Part shown: positions 8,871 to 17,438 of the stretch, one piece after another
How the letters are laid out: each line of letters starts with the position of its first letter
Position numbering within the stretch: the first letter of the stretch is position 1
Source: an uncultured bacterium
Lineage (GTDB): Bacteria; CSSED10-310; CALFER01
Length of the DNA stretch: 64,000 nucleotides
Direction: 5' to 3'
NCBI GenBank assembly: GCA_937951895.1
Contig: CALFER010000091.1
Coordinates: 62,001-126,000 of the forward strand
Notes under the pieces: model-generated
What the model was told of the DNA's origin: nothing
What the model saw: only the letters and a program-made list of their open reading frames with translations
Database searches by the model: none
Translations under genes and position numbers: made by a program

Positions 8871-9544
8871 ACATTTAGCAACTTCTGCAGACGGTTCATC
8901 ACCAATGAATGAACCGAGTCAGGTGTAGCGGTAGCTTCGTGAGGTAGAATATGAATGAAGATGATCTGTGGATCATTCCGATAGTATTCGATGAGCGGTT
9001 GCGTTTTTTCGTGATAAACCTGCAAGCGCTTTCGAACAGTCTCTTCCCTGTCGTCTTCACGAATGACCAATTCCACGCCACAATCATCACACACATTGGG
9101 TGATCGGGGCGGGTTCAGGTCAATATGGAACATTCGCCAGCACTTTGAGCAACTCCGTCGCCCCGTCATCCGACGTATCAATTGCTCATCGTTGATATCG
9201 ATCAGCAGAACGGCATCGATGGCAGGTTCGATTGACTTGAGTTTTTCAGCCTGTTGAGCGGTGCGCGGGAAACCATCCAGAATATAGCCCTTATGATGAA
9301 CGGGAAGGTCCAGGTACTGTTTCATGATACGGATGATGAGATCATCAGGGACCAGCAAACCGTTTCGAGCGTATTGATTGACTTCCCGGCCGAGATCTGT
9401 GTCTTTTTCGATTTCTTTTCGAAGGATATCTCCGGATGACAAATGGGGTAAGCCCAACCGCTCAGATAACAGGCGTGCCTGTGTACCTTTGCCTGCGCCC
9501 GGAGGTCCGAGCAGAATCATCCGAATCGAGTTCCTCATTCCCAT
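8867..9544 (-). CDS. adk: Adenylate kinase, long form with zinc-binding LID
   Basis: Adenylate kinase interconverts ATP, AMP and ADP. The P-loop GPPGAGKGT is near residue 13, and the NMP-binding region and LID domain follow. The LID carries Cys132, Cys135, Cys152 and Cys155, the structural zinc site known from Gram-positive and many other adenylate kinases. At 225 residues it is the long form. Three in-frame ATGs lie within the first nine codons and no ribosome binding site is clear, so the exact start is unsure. secY lies seven bases upstream and map overlaps downstream. Confidence 0.95.
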   Translation of the reverse strand: MGMRNSIRMILLGPPGAGKGTQARLLSERLGLPHLSSGDILRKEIEKDTDLGREVNQYARNGLLVPDDLIIRIMKQYLDLPVHHKGYILDGFPRTAQQAEKLKSIEPAIDAVLLIDINDEQLIRRMTGRRSCSKCWRMFHIDLNPPRSPNVCDDCGVELVIREDDREETVRKRLQVYHEKTQPLIEYYRNDPQIIFIHILPHEATATPDSVHSLVMNRLQKLLNV

Positions 9545-9551
9545 TGTCTTT

Positions 9552-10865
9552 TCAACCGCGACGGCCGCGAATACGTCCTTTTTTCATGAAACCTTCGTAA
9601 TGCCGCATCAGAAGATGTGATTCGATCTGCTGAACCGTGTCGAGGCCGACGCCGACGACGATCAGTAAAGCGGTTCCGCCGAAGTAAAACTGAACATGAA
9701 GCCAGCTGTACAGCAAGGTAGGTAACAGAGCGATTGCTGAAAGGAAAACAGCGCCGACAAGTGTGATCCGGGTCAGCGTTTTATCGATGAATTCAGCAGT
9801 ATTCTTGCCGGGTCGGTATCCTGGGATAAACCCGCCATGCTTTTTCATGTTGTCTGCCAGATCGACCGGATTGAAGATGATGGCGGTGTAGAAATACGTA
9901 AAGAACACCGTAAATCCGATGTACATTACCATGTAGATCAATGAGCCGGGCTGAAAATTATCGAACAGCCATTGCACCCAGGGCCGATCGGGACTTGCCG
10001 CAAACTTCAGGATTGTTATCGGGAACATGATGATCGATGACGCGAAGATGACCGGCATGACTCCGGCCGTATTGATTCTGAGGGGAATATGGGTCGATGA
10101 GCCACCCATCAAGCGGCGTCCGACGACGCGTTTGGCATACTGAACCGGTATTCGGCGTTGTGCCTGCTGCATCAAAACTGTGCCTGCCGTAACAGCAACG
10201 ATCACAATCAGGATAATGGCCACTGTCCAGGGCTTCATCTGATTGGTGAATACCTGCTGCAATGTTCGGACCACTGCAGAGGGTAATCGGGCAACGATTC
10301 CCGCAAAGATCAGCAGGGATATGCCGTTTCCGATGCCACGTTCGGTGATCTGCTCACCCAGCCACATTAGAAATGCAGTTCCGGCCGTCAACGTTATGAC
10401 CGTCATCAGACGGAAAATCCAACCGCCGCCGTTCAGCACCAGCGTGCCGCCCTGCATGCCTTCCAGTCCGATTGCGATACCGAATGACTGAATGACCGAA
10501 AGTACGACTGTGCCATACCGAGTGTATTGGGTGATTTTTTTTCGTCCCGCGTCACCTTCCTTGGCAAGGCGCTCCAGGTAAGGAACAACAACAGCCAGCA
10601 ACTGCAGAATGATTGACGCGCTGATGTATGGCATGATTCCGAGCGCGAAGATGGTCAGTTGGCTGAAAGCACCACCGGAGAACATATCCAGAAATCCGAA
10701 GACTCCCTCGAAATTACCGGCCATTGCAGCTGCCAACTGTTGACTGTCGATTCCCGGGGTGGGGATGTAGGTGCCGACACGAAATATGGCGAGCAAGGCC
10801 AGAGTAAAGAGAATCCTCGTCCGCAATTCGGGGATTCGGAAGACATTTCCAATTGATTGAAGCAC
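9552..10865 (-). CDS. secY: Preprotein translocase channel subunit SecY
   Basis: SecY forms the protein-conducting channel of the inner membrane with SecE and SecG. The 437-residue product has ten expected membrane segments and the family motifs (ALGIMPYISASIILQLL, LPTLLYS, DNMKKHGGFIPGYRPGKNTAEF). Translation starts at GTG 10865, which overlaps the rplO stop by one base (TAGTG). secE lies about 24 kb away in the same window. Confidence 0.97.
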   Translation of the reverse strand: MLQSIGNVFRIPELRTRILFTLALLAIFRVGTYIPTPGIDSQQLAAAMAGNFEGVFGFLDMFSGGAFSQLTIFALGIMPYISASIILQLLAVVVPYLERLAKEGDAGRKKITQYTRYGTVVLSVIQSFGIAIGLEGMQGGTLVLNGGGWIFRLMTVITLTAGTAFLMWLGEQITERGIGNGISLLIFAGIVARLPSAVVRTLQQVFTNQMKPWTVAIILIVIVAVTAGTVLMQQAQRRIPVQYAKRVVGRRLMGGSSTHIPLRINTAGVMPVIFASSIIMFPITILKFAASPDRPWVQWLFDNFQPGSLIYMVMYIGFTVFFTYFYTAIIFNPVDLADNMKKHGGFIPGYRPGKNTAEFIDKTLTRITLVGAVFLSAIALLPTLLYSWLHVQFYFGGTALLIVVGVGLDTVQQIESHLLMRHYEGFMKKGRIRGRRG

Positions 10866-11311
10866 TACTTTAACTCCTCGATTGCGCCGCCAGCAGCTTG
10901 TATTTTTTCGACGGCAGTTTTTGAGAACGAATGTGCCTTAATCGTGAGCGGCTTGGTAATCTCACCAAACCCAAGGATTTTAATGCCATCAAGAGTCTTC
11001 TTCACGAGTCCGCAATCATGGAGTTCGACGGGACCGACTAAGCTATTGGCTTGGAAATGGGAATCCAGATCGCTGACATTGACAACCGCGTAAGTTTTTT
11101 TGTGGATATTGGTAAACCCACGTTTCGGAATACGGCGGGAAAGAGGCATCTGGCCGCCTTCAAAGCCGCGTCGAACTTTTCCGCCCGAACGCGCCTTCTG
11201 ACCTTTAGTTCCTTTACCGGCAGTCGTGCCTTGTCCCGAACCGGTTCCACGGCCCAGACGCTTTTTACTTTTCCGTGCACCAATCGGTATTTTCAAATTA
11301 TTCAATTCCAT
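10865..11311 (-). CDS. rplO: 50S ribosomal protein L15
   Basis: L15 is a late-assembly 23S rRNA-binding protein. I chose ATG 11311 (MELNNLKI) because AGAGGT is close upstream; the frame stays open for 17 more codons without support. The 148-residue sequence has the glycine-rich N-terminal arm (GRGTGSGQGTTAGKGTKGQKAR) and the motif FEGGQMPLSRRIPKRGF. Its TAG stop overlaps the GTG of secY. Confidence 0.96.
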   Translation of the reverse strand: MELNNLKIPIGARKSKKRLGRGTGSGQGTTAGKGTKGQKARSGGKVRRGFEGGQMPLSRRIPKRGFTNIHKKTYAVVNVSDLDSHFQANSLVGPVELHDCGLVKKTLDGIKILGFGEITKPLTIKAHSFSKTAVEKIQAAGGAIEELK

Positions 11312-11342
11312 GATCGTACCTCTTTGGTTCGCAATGTCGCTG

Positions 11343-11531
11343 TCATTCCGAGATTTCTTCAACAGACAACATCTGGATTACTTTTTTAACCATTCCTCGA
11401 ATCTCGGGTGTATCGGACCGAATGATCGTTTGATGCATCCGACGTAAGCCAAGGCCAAGAATGGTATCTTTGACATGCTGGGGGTGTTTGATGGGGCTTT
11501 TAATGAGCGTGATCTTTAGTTTCGCAGCCAT
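11343..11531 (-). CDS. rpmD: 50S ribosomal protein L30
   Basis: L30 is a small 23S-binding protein of the large subunit. ATG 11531 (MAAKLKITLIKSPI) is preferred because AGAGGT lies just upstream; the 62-residue length fits the family. The motif LGLRRMHQTIIRSDTPEIRGMV is typical. It lies between rpsE and rplO as usual. Confidence 0.95.
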   Translation of the reverse strand: MAAKLKITLIKSPIKHPQHVKDTILGLGLRRMHQTIIRSDTPEIRGMVKKVIQMLSVEEISE

Positions 11532-11568
11532 GTATACCTCTTTGAATTGCATCCCGCAATTTGTCTGC

Positions 11569-12054
11569 TCAGATTGTTTTCCCGCGAAGTGCTTCGGTTT
11601 TCTGCCGGTCGATAAGGCGCATCAGGCCGTTCATGGTTGCCTTGACCACATTACCGGCATTTCCCGATCCGATCGACTTCGACAAAATATCGTTCACTCC
11701 GGCTGCTTCAAGAACCGCGCGTACGGGGCCACCGGCAATGATACCCGTTCCTTTTGCAGCCGGTCTCAGGATAACTTTTCCTGCGCCGAACACGCCGAGA
11801 ACCGGATGTGGGATGGTGGTTCCGTTCAATGAGATCGTCACCATATTCTTCTTGGCTTGTTCCATGCCTTTTCGTATCGCCTCGGGTACTTCTTTGGCTT
11901 TCCCCTTGCCGATTCCAACACTGCCTCGCCCATCCCCAACGACAACGACAACGCTAAAATTGAACCGTCGCCCGCCTTTGGATACTTTGGCGACGCGATT
12001 GATATAGACGACTTTATCAATCAACTGCAGTTCGTCCTGATTCAAATAATCCAT
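11569..12054 (-). CDS. rpsE: 30S ribosomal protein S5
   Basis: S5 contributes to decoding accuracy and mRNA unwinding at the entry channel. The 161-residue protein has the N-terminal double-stranded RNA-binding domain (VVYINRVAKVSKGGRRFNFS) and the GVGIGKGKA-like and GTGIIAGGPVRAVLE motifs. AGGAG precedes ATG 12054. It lies 13 bases after rplR. Confidence 0.97.
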   Translation of the reverse strand: MDYLNQDELQLIDKVVYINRVAKVSKGGRRFNFSVVVVVGDGRGSVGIGKGKAKEVPEAIRKGMEQAKKNMVTISLNGTTIPHPVLGVFGAGKVILRPAAKGTGIIAGGPVRAVLEAAGVNDILSKSIGSGNAGNVVKATMNGLMRLIDRQKTEALRGKTI

Positions 12055-12066
12055 CGGTAACTCCTG

Positions 12067-12438
12067 TTAGAAATCGAGTCCATTTTCGCGGGCCGAATCC
12101 GCCAGGGCTTTTATACGGCCATGGTATAGGAAGCTGCCCTTATCGAAAACAACCTGTTTGATCCCTGCATCATTGGCTTTTTTTGCGATATCTTTTCCAA
12201 CCCACTTTGCTGCTTCAATTCCAGTCGGCTTTGGTTCTAGACCTTTGAAGTCTTTAAGCAGCGTCGATGAACTGATCAGCGTTTTTTGTTCTTTATCGTC
12301 GATGACCTGGGCATAAATATGATTAGCGGTTTTAAAGACAGACAGCCGCAGGCGATCGCTTTTCTGCTTCAGTCGCCGGCGGGTTCTTTGCTGGCGAATC
12401 TGCTTCTGCTCGTTGGCCTTATTCTTACTTGTATTCAC
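12067..12438 (-). CDS. rplR: 50S ribosomal protein L18
   Basis: L18 binds 5S rRNA with L5 and L25. The 123-residue product has a very basic N-terminus (QQRTRRRLKQKSDRLRLSVF) and the C-terminal signature FDKGSFLYHGRIKALADSARENGLDF-like end. GTG 12438 is the start, with AGGAG upstream. Confidence 0.96.
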   Translation of the reverse strand: MNTSKNKANEQKQIRQQRTRRRLKQKSDRLRLSVFKTANHIYAQVIDDKEQKTLISSSTLLKDFKGLEPKPTGIEAAKWVGKDIAKKANDAGIKQVVFDKGSFLYHGRIKALADSARENGLDF

Positions 12439-12476
12439 GTCTCAACTCCTATTGTCAATTGGCGAAACACCGCGCA

Positions 12477-13013
12477 TCAGGTTCCTGTTTTGCCTTCTTT
12501 GATTCGGACTTTTTCGTTTTCATACCGGAAACCTTTGCCTTTGTAAGGTTCCACTTTCTTTTTTGATCGAATATTGGCTGCAGTCTGTCCGACGAGTTGT
12601 TTATCGATTCCCTTCAGGGTCACTTTGTTTTTTTCGACTGCGACCGTGATCCCTTTGGGGCAGTTAAATTCGACCTGATGAGAAAAGCCGACGCTCATGA
12701 GCAATGTTGAATCGCCTTTTGTAGAGACTTTGTATCCAACTCCTTCGAGCATCAGACTTCGCGTGAAGCCGGTCGAAACCCCGGTGACCATATTGGCAAG
12801 GAGTGCTCGTACCAACCCGTGAAGTGCGCGATCAGTCTGTTCATCTGATGCTCGCTTCACCATGACTTCATTGTTTTCGACAGAGACTTGGATGGATGGT
12901 GGAGAGGTATAATCGAGTGATCCAAGGGGACCATTGACTTTTATTTTGCTACCGGAGATGTCGACTTTCACCCCGGCTGGAATCGGTATCGGTTTTTTTC
13001 CTACCCTAGACAT
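12477..13013 (-). CDS. rplF: 50S ribosomal protein L6
   Basis: L6 lies near the factor-binding centre of the large subunit. The 178-residue protein shows MSRVGKKPIPIPAGV at the start and the C-terminal motif PYKGKGFRYENEKVRIKEGK. It follows rpsH by 37 bases. The upstream AAGGGAAT is a moderate ribosome binding site. Confidence 0.97.
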   Translation of the reverse strand: MSRVGKKPIPIPAGVKVDISGSKIKVNGPLGSLDYTSPPSIQVSVENNEVMVKRASDEQTDRALHGLVRALLANMVTGVSTGFTRSLMLEGVGYKVSTKGDSTLLMSVGFSHQVEFNCPKGITVAVEKNKVTLKGIDKQLVGQTAANIRSKKKVEPYKGKGFRYENEKVRIKEGKTGT

Positions 13014-13050
13014 TATTGGATTCCCTTCCTTCGCATGGCACGGAATTCAT

Positions 13051-13446
13051 CTACCAGATTTCGCAGATAAGTTCGCCGCCGATATTGAGTTGCTTTGCAT
13101 TTTTTCCTGTCATCAGGCCTTTGGAAGTCGAAAGGATATTGATACCAAGGCCGCCACAGACATCTTTGATATCTGTGGATCCGACGTACATCCGTCGACC
13201 AGGTGAACTCACCCGCTTGATCTCGTGGATCACGACATCGGATTTCCCGGCGTATTTCATATTCACCCGGATCATGCTTTGAACGCCGTCCTGATAAACG
13301 GAATAGCCAGCGAGATAGCCTTCGTCAACAAGAATCTTGGCAATCTCAACTTTAATTTTCGAACTTGGAGCGAGGATTTCTTCCTTGCGCACCATTGCGG
13401 CATTTCGAATCCGCGTCAAAAAATCAGCAATCGGATCTGTCATCAT
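13051..13446 (-). CDS. rpsH: 30S ribosomal protein S8
   Basis: S8 binds helix 21 of 16S rRNA and represses the spc operon in E. coli. I chose ATG 13446 (MMTDPIADFLTRIRNA) because GGGAGAG is ten bases upstream; a TTG three codons earlier is too close to it. The C-terminal STSKGLMTGKNAKQ and GGELICEIW motifs are typical. It lies 33 bases after the S14 gene. Confidence 0.96.
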   Translation of the reverse strand: MMTDPIADFLTRIRNAAMVRKEEILAPSSKIKVEIAKILVDEGYLAGYSVYQDGVQSMIRVNMKYAGKSDVVIHEIKRVSSPGRRMYVGSTDIKDVCGGLGINILSTSKGLMTGKNAKQLNIGGELICEIW

Positions 13447-13479
13447 TTTGTTCAATCTCTCCCTTGAATGGTCTGATAA

Positions 13480-13665
13480 TTACCAACTGGACTTTGTTAC
13501 TCCGGGTATTTCCCCTCGCGAAGCCAACTCACGAAAGCAGATTCTGCAGATTTGGAATTTTCGGATAAATGCTCGAGGTCGACCGCATCGGCGGCATCGA
13601 TTGTAATTCCGAACTGCGAATCGGTTACCCCGGAGCCATTTCACGACCATGGATTTCTTAGCCAA
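13480..13665 (-). CDS. rpsZ: 30S ribosomal protein S14, type Z (zinc-binding)
   Basis: This is the short 61-residue zinc form of S14, which lies in the 30S head. Translation most likely starts at TTG 13665 (MAKKSMVVKW) with GGGGGAT six to seven bases upstream. Cys24, Cys27, Cys40 and Cys43 give the zinc site in CRRCGRPRAFIRKFQICRIC. Type Z genes are usual at this position between rplE and rpsH. Confidence 0.96.
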   Translation of the reverse strand: MAKKSMVVKWLRGNRFAVRNYNRCRRCGRPRAFIRKFQICRICFRELASRGEIPGVTKSSW

Positions 13666-13685
13666 TGTACTATCCCCCTGTTCAA

Positions 13686-14240
13686 TCAACGTCTGAAGGG
13701 TAATCCCATCAGTTCGAGAAGTTTTCGACTTTCTTCATCCGTCTTTGCTGTCGTGACGAATGTCACGGAGAAGCCTGTAACACGTTCGATCTGATCATAT
13801 TCGATTTCGGGGAAAATGATCTGTTCGGTGACGCCGAGTGTATAATTACCGCGCCCATCGAAGCTTTTTCCTGAAACACCTCGGAAATCGCGAATTCGCG
13901 GGATGGCGACATTGAGCAGACGATCCAGGAACTCGTACATCATGCGGCCTCGAAGTGTTACGCGACAACCGATCGGCATGCCTTTGCGCAGCTTGAAACC
14001 TGCAATCGATGTCCTGGCTCGTGTAATGACCGGTTTCTGGCCTGTAATAATCCCGATTTCTTTCGTGACGCCTTCGATCAATTTGTGGTTTTGAATCGCT
14101 TCACCGATTCCTGCGTTCACAACGACCTTGGTCAGTTTCGGGATTTCCATCACGTTTTTATAATTAAACGCTTGTTGCATCGCCGGAATGACTTTTTCGC
14201 GATACTTGATTTTCAAATTGGGTATTTTTGTTTCAGCCAC
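13686..14240 (-). CDS. rplE: 50S ribosomal protein L5
   Basis: L5 anchors 5S rRNA and forms bridge B1b with S13. The 184-residue protein shows KVVVNAGIGEA, GLKLRKG-like FKLRKGMPIGCRVTLRG and the DRLLNVAIPRIRDFRGVS motif. GTG 14240 is the start, preceded by GGAG. It lies 21 bases ahead of rpsZ. Confidence 0.97.
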   Translation of the reverse strand: MAETKIPNLKIKYREKVIPAMQQAFNYKNVMEIPKLTKVVVNAGIGEAIQNHKLIEGVTKEIGIITGQKPVITRARTSIAGFKLRKGMPIGCRVTLRGRMMYEFLDRLLNVAIPRIRDFRGVSGKSFDGRGNYTLGVTEQIIFPEIEYDQIERVTGFSVTFVTTAKTDEESRKLLELMGLPFRR

Positions 14241-14266
14241 AGCTTAACTCCTAATCAGTCTGAAGA

Positions 14267-14611
14267 CTACTTGTCCAGAGATTCGCCGCATTTCCTGCAG
14301 ACTCGGACCTTTTTACCATCGTTCAGCACGGTGTGTCCGGTGCGGGTCGGTTTCGCGCATTTTGGACAGAATATCATGACATTTGACACGGCGATCGGGG
14401 CTTCTTTTTCCAGAATTCCTCCCTTGGAGTTTTTCTGAGTCGGACGCTGCGCTTTCTTCATGTAATTCAGACCCTCGACTACGACTCGGTCTGACTTGCG
14501 AAGAACTTTCAGAACGCGCCCCTTTTTCCCGACTTCCTTGCCGGCGATTACAAAAACCTGATCGTTTTTACGGATATTGATTTTCTGACAGCTTTTTTCT
14601 GTTTCTTTCAT
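14267..14611 (-). CDS. rplX: 50S ribosomal protein L24 with C-terminal zinc ribbon
   Basis: L24 is an early-assembly protein at the tunnel exit. The KOW motif (DQVFVIAGKEVGKKGRVLKV) is followed by the MKKAQRPTQKN segment. The C-terminus carries Cys82, Cys85, Cys105 and Cys108, a likely zinc ribbon seen in part of the family. It has 114 residues. GAGGG precedes the ATG. Confidence 0.96.
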   Translation of the reverse strand: MKETEKSCQKINIRKNDQVFVIAGKEVGKKGRVLKVLRKSDRVVVEGLNYMKKAQRPTQKNSKGGILEKEAPIAVSNVMIFCPKCAKPTRTGHTVLNDGKKVRVCRKCGESLDK

Positions 14612-14624
14612 GGTCGAATTACCC

Positions 14625-14993
14625 TCAAATCACTTCTGGAGCGAGCGAAATGATTTTCATAAATTCTTTTTCACGCAACTCACGGGCGATCGGTCCGAAT
14701 ACGCGGGTTCCAATCGGTTCGTTTTGAGTATTGATGATAACTGCCGAATTTTTATCGAACTTGATATAGGAACCATCCGGACGACGCACTTCTTTTTTGG
14801 TACGGACGACAACGGCACGGGCTACCGATCCTTTTTTGATATTTGATCCTGGTATAGTTTCACGCACGGATACCACGATGATGTCTCCAACGGTTGCATA
14901 CTGTCGTTCGGACCCACCCAGAACTTTGATGCACTGGACTTTTTTGGCCCCTGAGTTATCCGCCACGTCCAGAATTGTTCTCAACTGAATCAT
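14625..14993 (-). CDS. rplN: 50S ribosomal protein L14
   Basis: L14 lies at the subunit interface in bridge B8. I chose ATG 14993 (MIQLRTILDVADNSGAKK) because AAGGAG is seven bases upstream and the length is then the family-standard 122 residues; an ATG two codons earlier is too close to it. The IVVSVRE and GTRVFGPIARELRE motifs are present. Confidence 0.97.
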   Translation of the reverse strand: MIQLRTILDVADNSGAKKVQCIKVLGGSERQYATVGDIIVVSVRETIPGSNIKKGSVARAVVVRTKKEVRRPDGSYIKFDKNSAVIINTQNEPIGTRVFGPIARELREKEFMKIISLAPEVI

Positions 14994-15032
14994 ACCCATT
15001 CTCCTTTACAAGCCGACACTCTGATCCATTTC

Positions 15033-15317
15033 TTATTTGGCTCGCTCGATGATTTCAACAATTCTCCACCGTTTCAGCTTGGACAACGGGCGGGTTTCCT
15101 CGATCAGAACCCGATCTCCCATTTTCGCGTCGTTGTTTTCGTTGTGCGCCATGAATTTGCTCTGTCGTTTGATCTGTTTAAAGAACTGTGAGTGCGTAAC
15201 GATCCGCTCAACGAGCACGCTGACCGTCTGGTCCATCTTATCGCTGATAACGATTCCTGTTCTTTGTTTTCGATGTTTCAATTCTTCCTGCATGGTGTTT
15301 TCCATCACTTCATTCAT
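15033..15317 (-). CDS. rpsQ: 30S ribosomal protein S17
   Basis: S17 is a primary 16S rRNA binder in the 30S body. The OB-fold signature (RTGIVISDKMDQTVSVLVERIVTH, GDRVLIEETRPLSKLKRWRIVEI) is clear. Three in-frame ATGs lie within the first nine codons and no ribosome binding site decides between them, so the N-terminus may be up to eight residues shorter than the 94 given. Confidence 0.95.
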   Translation of the reverse strand: MNEVMENTMQEELKHRKQRTGIVISDKMDQTVSVLVERIVTHSQFFKQIKRQSKFMAHNENNDAKMGDRVLIEETRPLSKLKRWRIVEIIERAK

Positions 15318-15333
15318 GATTCTGAGTCATGAT

Positions 15334-15546
15334 TCAGTTGTTTGATTTCTTCAGTTCTTTTTCCCGGAGGACGGTTCTGACCCGGGCGATGTCCTGCCGT
15401 ACGGTTCTCATTGTGACCGGGCTTTCGAGCTGGCTCTGAGATGCTTGAAAGCGATATCTGAAAAGGAGTTCTTTTAACTCGTTCACCTTAATCTTGAGTT
15501 CCTCGATGCTCATTTCGCGTAGAGTGGCGGCTTTCATCGGTTTCAT
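15334..15546 (-). CDS. rpmC: 50S ribosomal protein L29
   Basis: L29 lies at the tunnel exit, where it contributes to the docking site for SRP and trigger factor. The 70-residue all-helical sequence has the family motif KELLFRYRFQASQSQLESP and the TVRQDIARVRTVLREKE segment. Its start overlaps the rplP stop by four bases (ATGA), suggesting coupled translation. Confidence 0.95.
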   Translation of the reverse strand: MKPMKAATLREMSIEELKIKVNELKELLFRYRFQASQSQLESPVTMRTVRQDIARVRTVLREKELKKSNN

Positions 15547-15968
15547 TGGATATCAAACTCCTTATTCTGCTCGACAAACCGCGTGCGGATCGGCAGTTTG
15601 AATGATGCAAGCCGAATAGCCTCGCGGGCGACGTCGGAGGGGACACCTTCCAACTCATACAACATACGTCCGGGACGAACGACAGCGACCCAGTACTCCG
15701 GGTTTCCCTTTCCCTTCCCCATGCGGGTTTCAGCGGGCTTCATCGTAATCGGCTTATCGGGAAAAATCCGAATCCAGATCCTGCCGCCACGTTTGATGTA
15801 TCGAGCCATGGCGATACGGGCAGCTTCGATCTGACGGTCCGTGATCCAACCGGCTTCGAGCGCCTGGATCCCGAATGTTCCGAAGGCAAGTTCCACGCCA
15901 CGTGAGGCCTGGCCACGAACACGACCTTTATGAATCTTGCGAAATTTAACTTTCTTCGGCTGTAACAT
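15543..15968 (-). CDS. rplP: 50S ribosomal protein L16
   Basis: L16 organises the A-site side of the peptidyl transferase centre. The 141-residue product begins MLQPKKVKFRKIHKGRVRG and contains GRIWIRIFPDKPITMKPAETRMGKGKGNPEYWVAVV. The ATG overlaps the rpsC stop by one base (TAATG). Confidence 0.97.
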   Translation of the reverse strand: MLQPKKVKFRKIHKGRVRGQASRGVELAFGTFGIQALEAGWITDRQIEAARIAMARYIKRGGRIWIRIFPDKPITMKPAETRMGKGKGNPEYWVAVVRPGRMLYELEGVPSDVAREAIRLASFKLPIRTRFVEQNKEFDIQ

Positions 15969-16720
15969 TATTCATTCTCCATCTTTTCGACACGGCGGCG
16001 AGTTCGGTTGAATGAACCGCGATCTTCACTCCCACTTCGGGACTGCCGCGATGATTGTGTCGGTCGCTGGCGACGTCCGTCTCGATCTGCGCGAGATGGA
16101 ATCACTTCACCCTTGAAAATCCAGACTTTCACGCCAATGACTCCGTAGGTTGTCTGCGCAATACAGAATCCATAATCGATATCGGCTCGCAAGGTATGGA
16201 GAGGCACACGCCCTTCCAGATACTGCTCATATCGTGACATTTCAGCTCCGCCGAGGCGTCCGGAACAGCTGATGCGAATTCCTTTGGCTCCGAATCGAAG
16301 CGCACCGGCAAGGGCTTTCTTCATGGCACGTCGGTAAGAAACTTTGCGTTCCAGTTGAATCGCGACCGCTTCCGACACGAGTTGCGCATCCATTTCGGGA
16401 TTCTTGACTTCTTTGATATTCAAAAATACCTGTTTTTCAGTCAGACCCTGCACGGACTTTTTGACTTTCTCGACTTCGCTACCACGAGTTCCGATAATAA
16501 TACCGGGGCGAGCAGTATGGATGTTGATCCGAATCTGATCCGCCGCGCGTTCAATTTCGACTTTTGAGATACCGGCATGTTTCAGTTCTTTGTGGATGAA
16601 TTTTCGAACTCGAAGATCTTCATGGAGAAATTTGGCATAATCCTTATCGGCGTACCATTTGGACAACCACGTTTTGACGATGCCAAGTCTCAAACCTATT
16701 GGATTTACTTTCTGCCCCAA
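15968..16720 (-). CDS. rpsC: 30S ribosomal protein S3
   Basis: S3 forms the mRNA entry site and has helicase activity with S4 and S5. I chose TTG 16720 (MGQKVNPIGLRLGI) because a full AAGGAGGT lies five bases upstream; it gives 250 residues. The KH domain motif (GIIIGTRGSEVEKVKKSV) and the C-terminal domain (YGFCIAQTTYGVIGVKVWIFKGE) are present. The tail is rich in Arg, Ser and Glu (DRDGRRQRPTQSSRQSRSG). Confidence 0.96.
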   Translation of the reverse strand: MGQKVNPIGLRLGIVKTWLSKWYADKDYAKFLHEDLRVRKFIHKELKHAGISKVEIERAADQIRINIHTARPGIIIGTRGSEVEKVKKSVQGLTEKQVFLNIKEVKNPEMDAQLVSEAVAIQLERKVSYRRAMKKALAGALRFGAKGIRISCSGRLGGAEMSRYEQYLEGRVPLHTLRADIDYGFCIAQTTYGVIGVKVWIFKGEVIPSRADRDGRRQRPTQSSRQSRSGSEDRGSFNRTRRRVEKMENE

Positions 16721-16737
16721 ACCACACCTCCTTGAAA

Positions 16738-17118
16738 TCAAGATTTGTTTGATCTGGTTGTTGTCGTATTGCTCTTTGTTTTTGTCGATTCAGCCAGAAC
16801 CATCGTAATGTGACTCGTGCGCTTCCGGATGCGATAAACACGTCCCTGGGCCCGGAACATGAATCGCTTCATAGTTGGACCTTCGTCAACGAAAACGGTT
16901 CGGACATAGAGGTCTTCCGGGGCGATCGGTTCGGGGCTCTGTTCAGCGTTGGCAATCGCTGATTTCAGCATTTTATCGAGAATCAATGCGGCTTTTTTGG
17001 GCATGAACTTCAGAGTCACCAAGGCGTCTTCCGCTTTTTTGTCCCGAATCAGGTCTGCCATTTTACGAGCCTTGAATGGCGAAATTCTTACAAACCGGTG
17101 CTTGACTTTGAATTCCAT
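16738..17118 (-). CDS. rplV: 50S ribosomal protein L22
   Basis: L22 lines the exit tunnel with its extended hairpin. The 126-residue sequence shows RISPFKARKMADLIRDK and the hairpin motif VDEGPTMKRFMFRAQGRVYRIRKRTSHITMVL. AAGGATC precedes the ATG. A short Lys/Thr/Ser-rich tail follows. Confidence 0.97.
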   Translation of the reverse strand: MEFKVKHRFVRISPFKARKMADLIRDKKAEDALVTLKFMPKKAALILDKMLKSAIANAEQSPEPIAPEDLYVRTVFVDEGPTMKRFMFRAQGRVYRIRKRTSHITMVLAESTKTKSNTTTTRSNKS

Positions 17119-17132
17119 AAGATGATCCTTCT

Positions 17133-17420
17133 TTATTTGACCTTCGTCGCTTTTTCGCTCTTGGTTCCGGCATGTCCCTTGAAGGTTCGAGTCGGTGAGA
17201 ACTCACCGAGTTTATGTCCGACCATGTTTTCCGTCACGTAGACCGGAACAAACTTCTTTCCGTTGTACACGGCGACAGTCAATCCGACGAAGTCAGGACT
17301 TATTTCGGATGCTCGAGACCACGTTTTGATGACTTTGCGATCTCCGGAGTTTTTCATTTGACTGACTTTTTTCAATAGTTTCGGATGGATGTATGGACCT
17401 TTTTTACTTGACCGAGCCAC
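17133..17420 (-). CDS. rpsS: 30S ribosomal protein S19
   Basis: S19 pairs with S13 in the 30S head. The 95-residue product has the family pattern ARSSKKGPYIHPKLLKKV, IKTWSRASEISPDFVGLTVAVYNGKKFVPVYVTENMVGHKLGEFSPTR in order. Translation starts at GTG 17420 with GGAGG upstream. Confidence 0.97.
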   Translation of the reverse strand: MARSSKKGPYIHPKLLKKVSQMKNSGDRKVIKTWSRASEISPDFVGLTVAVYNGKKFVPVYVTENMVGHKLGEFSPTRTFKGHAGTKSEKATKVK

Positions 17421-17438
17421 TTTGTTTTCCTCCGCTCA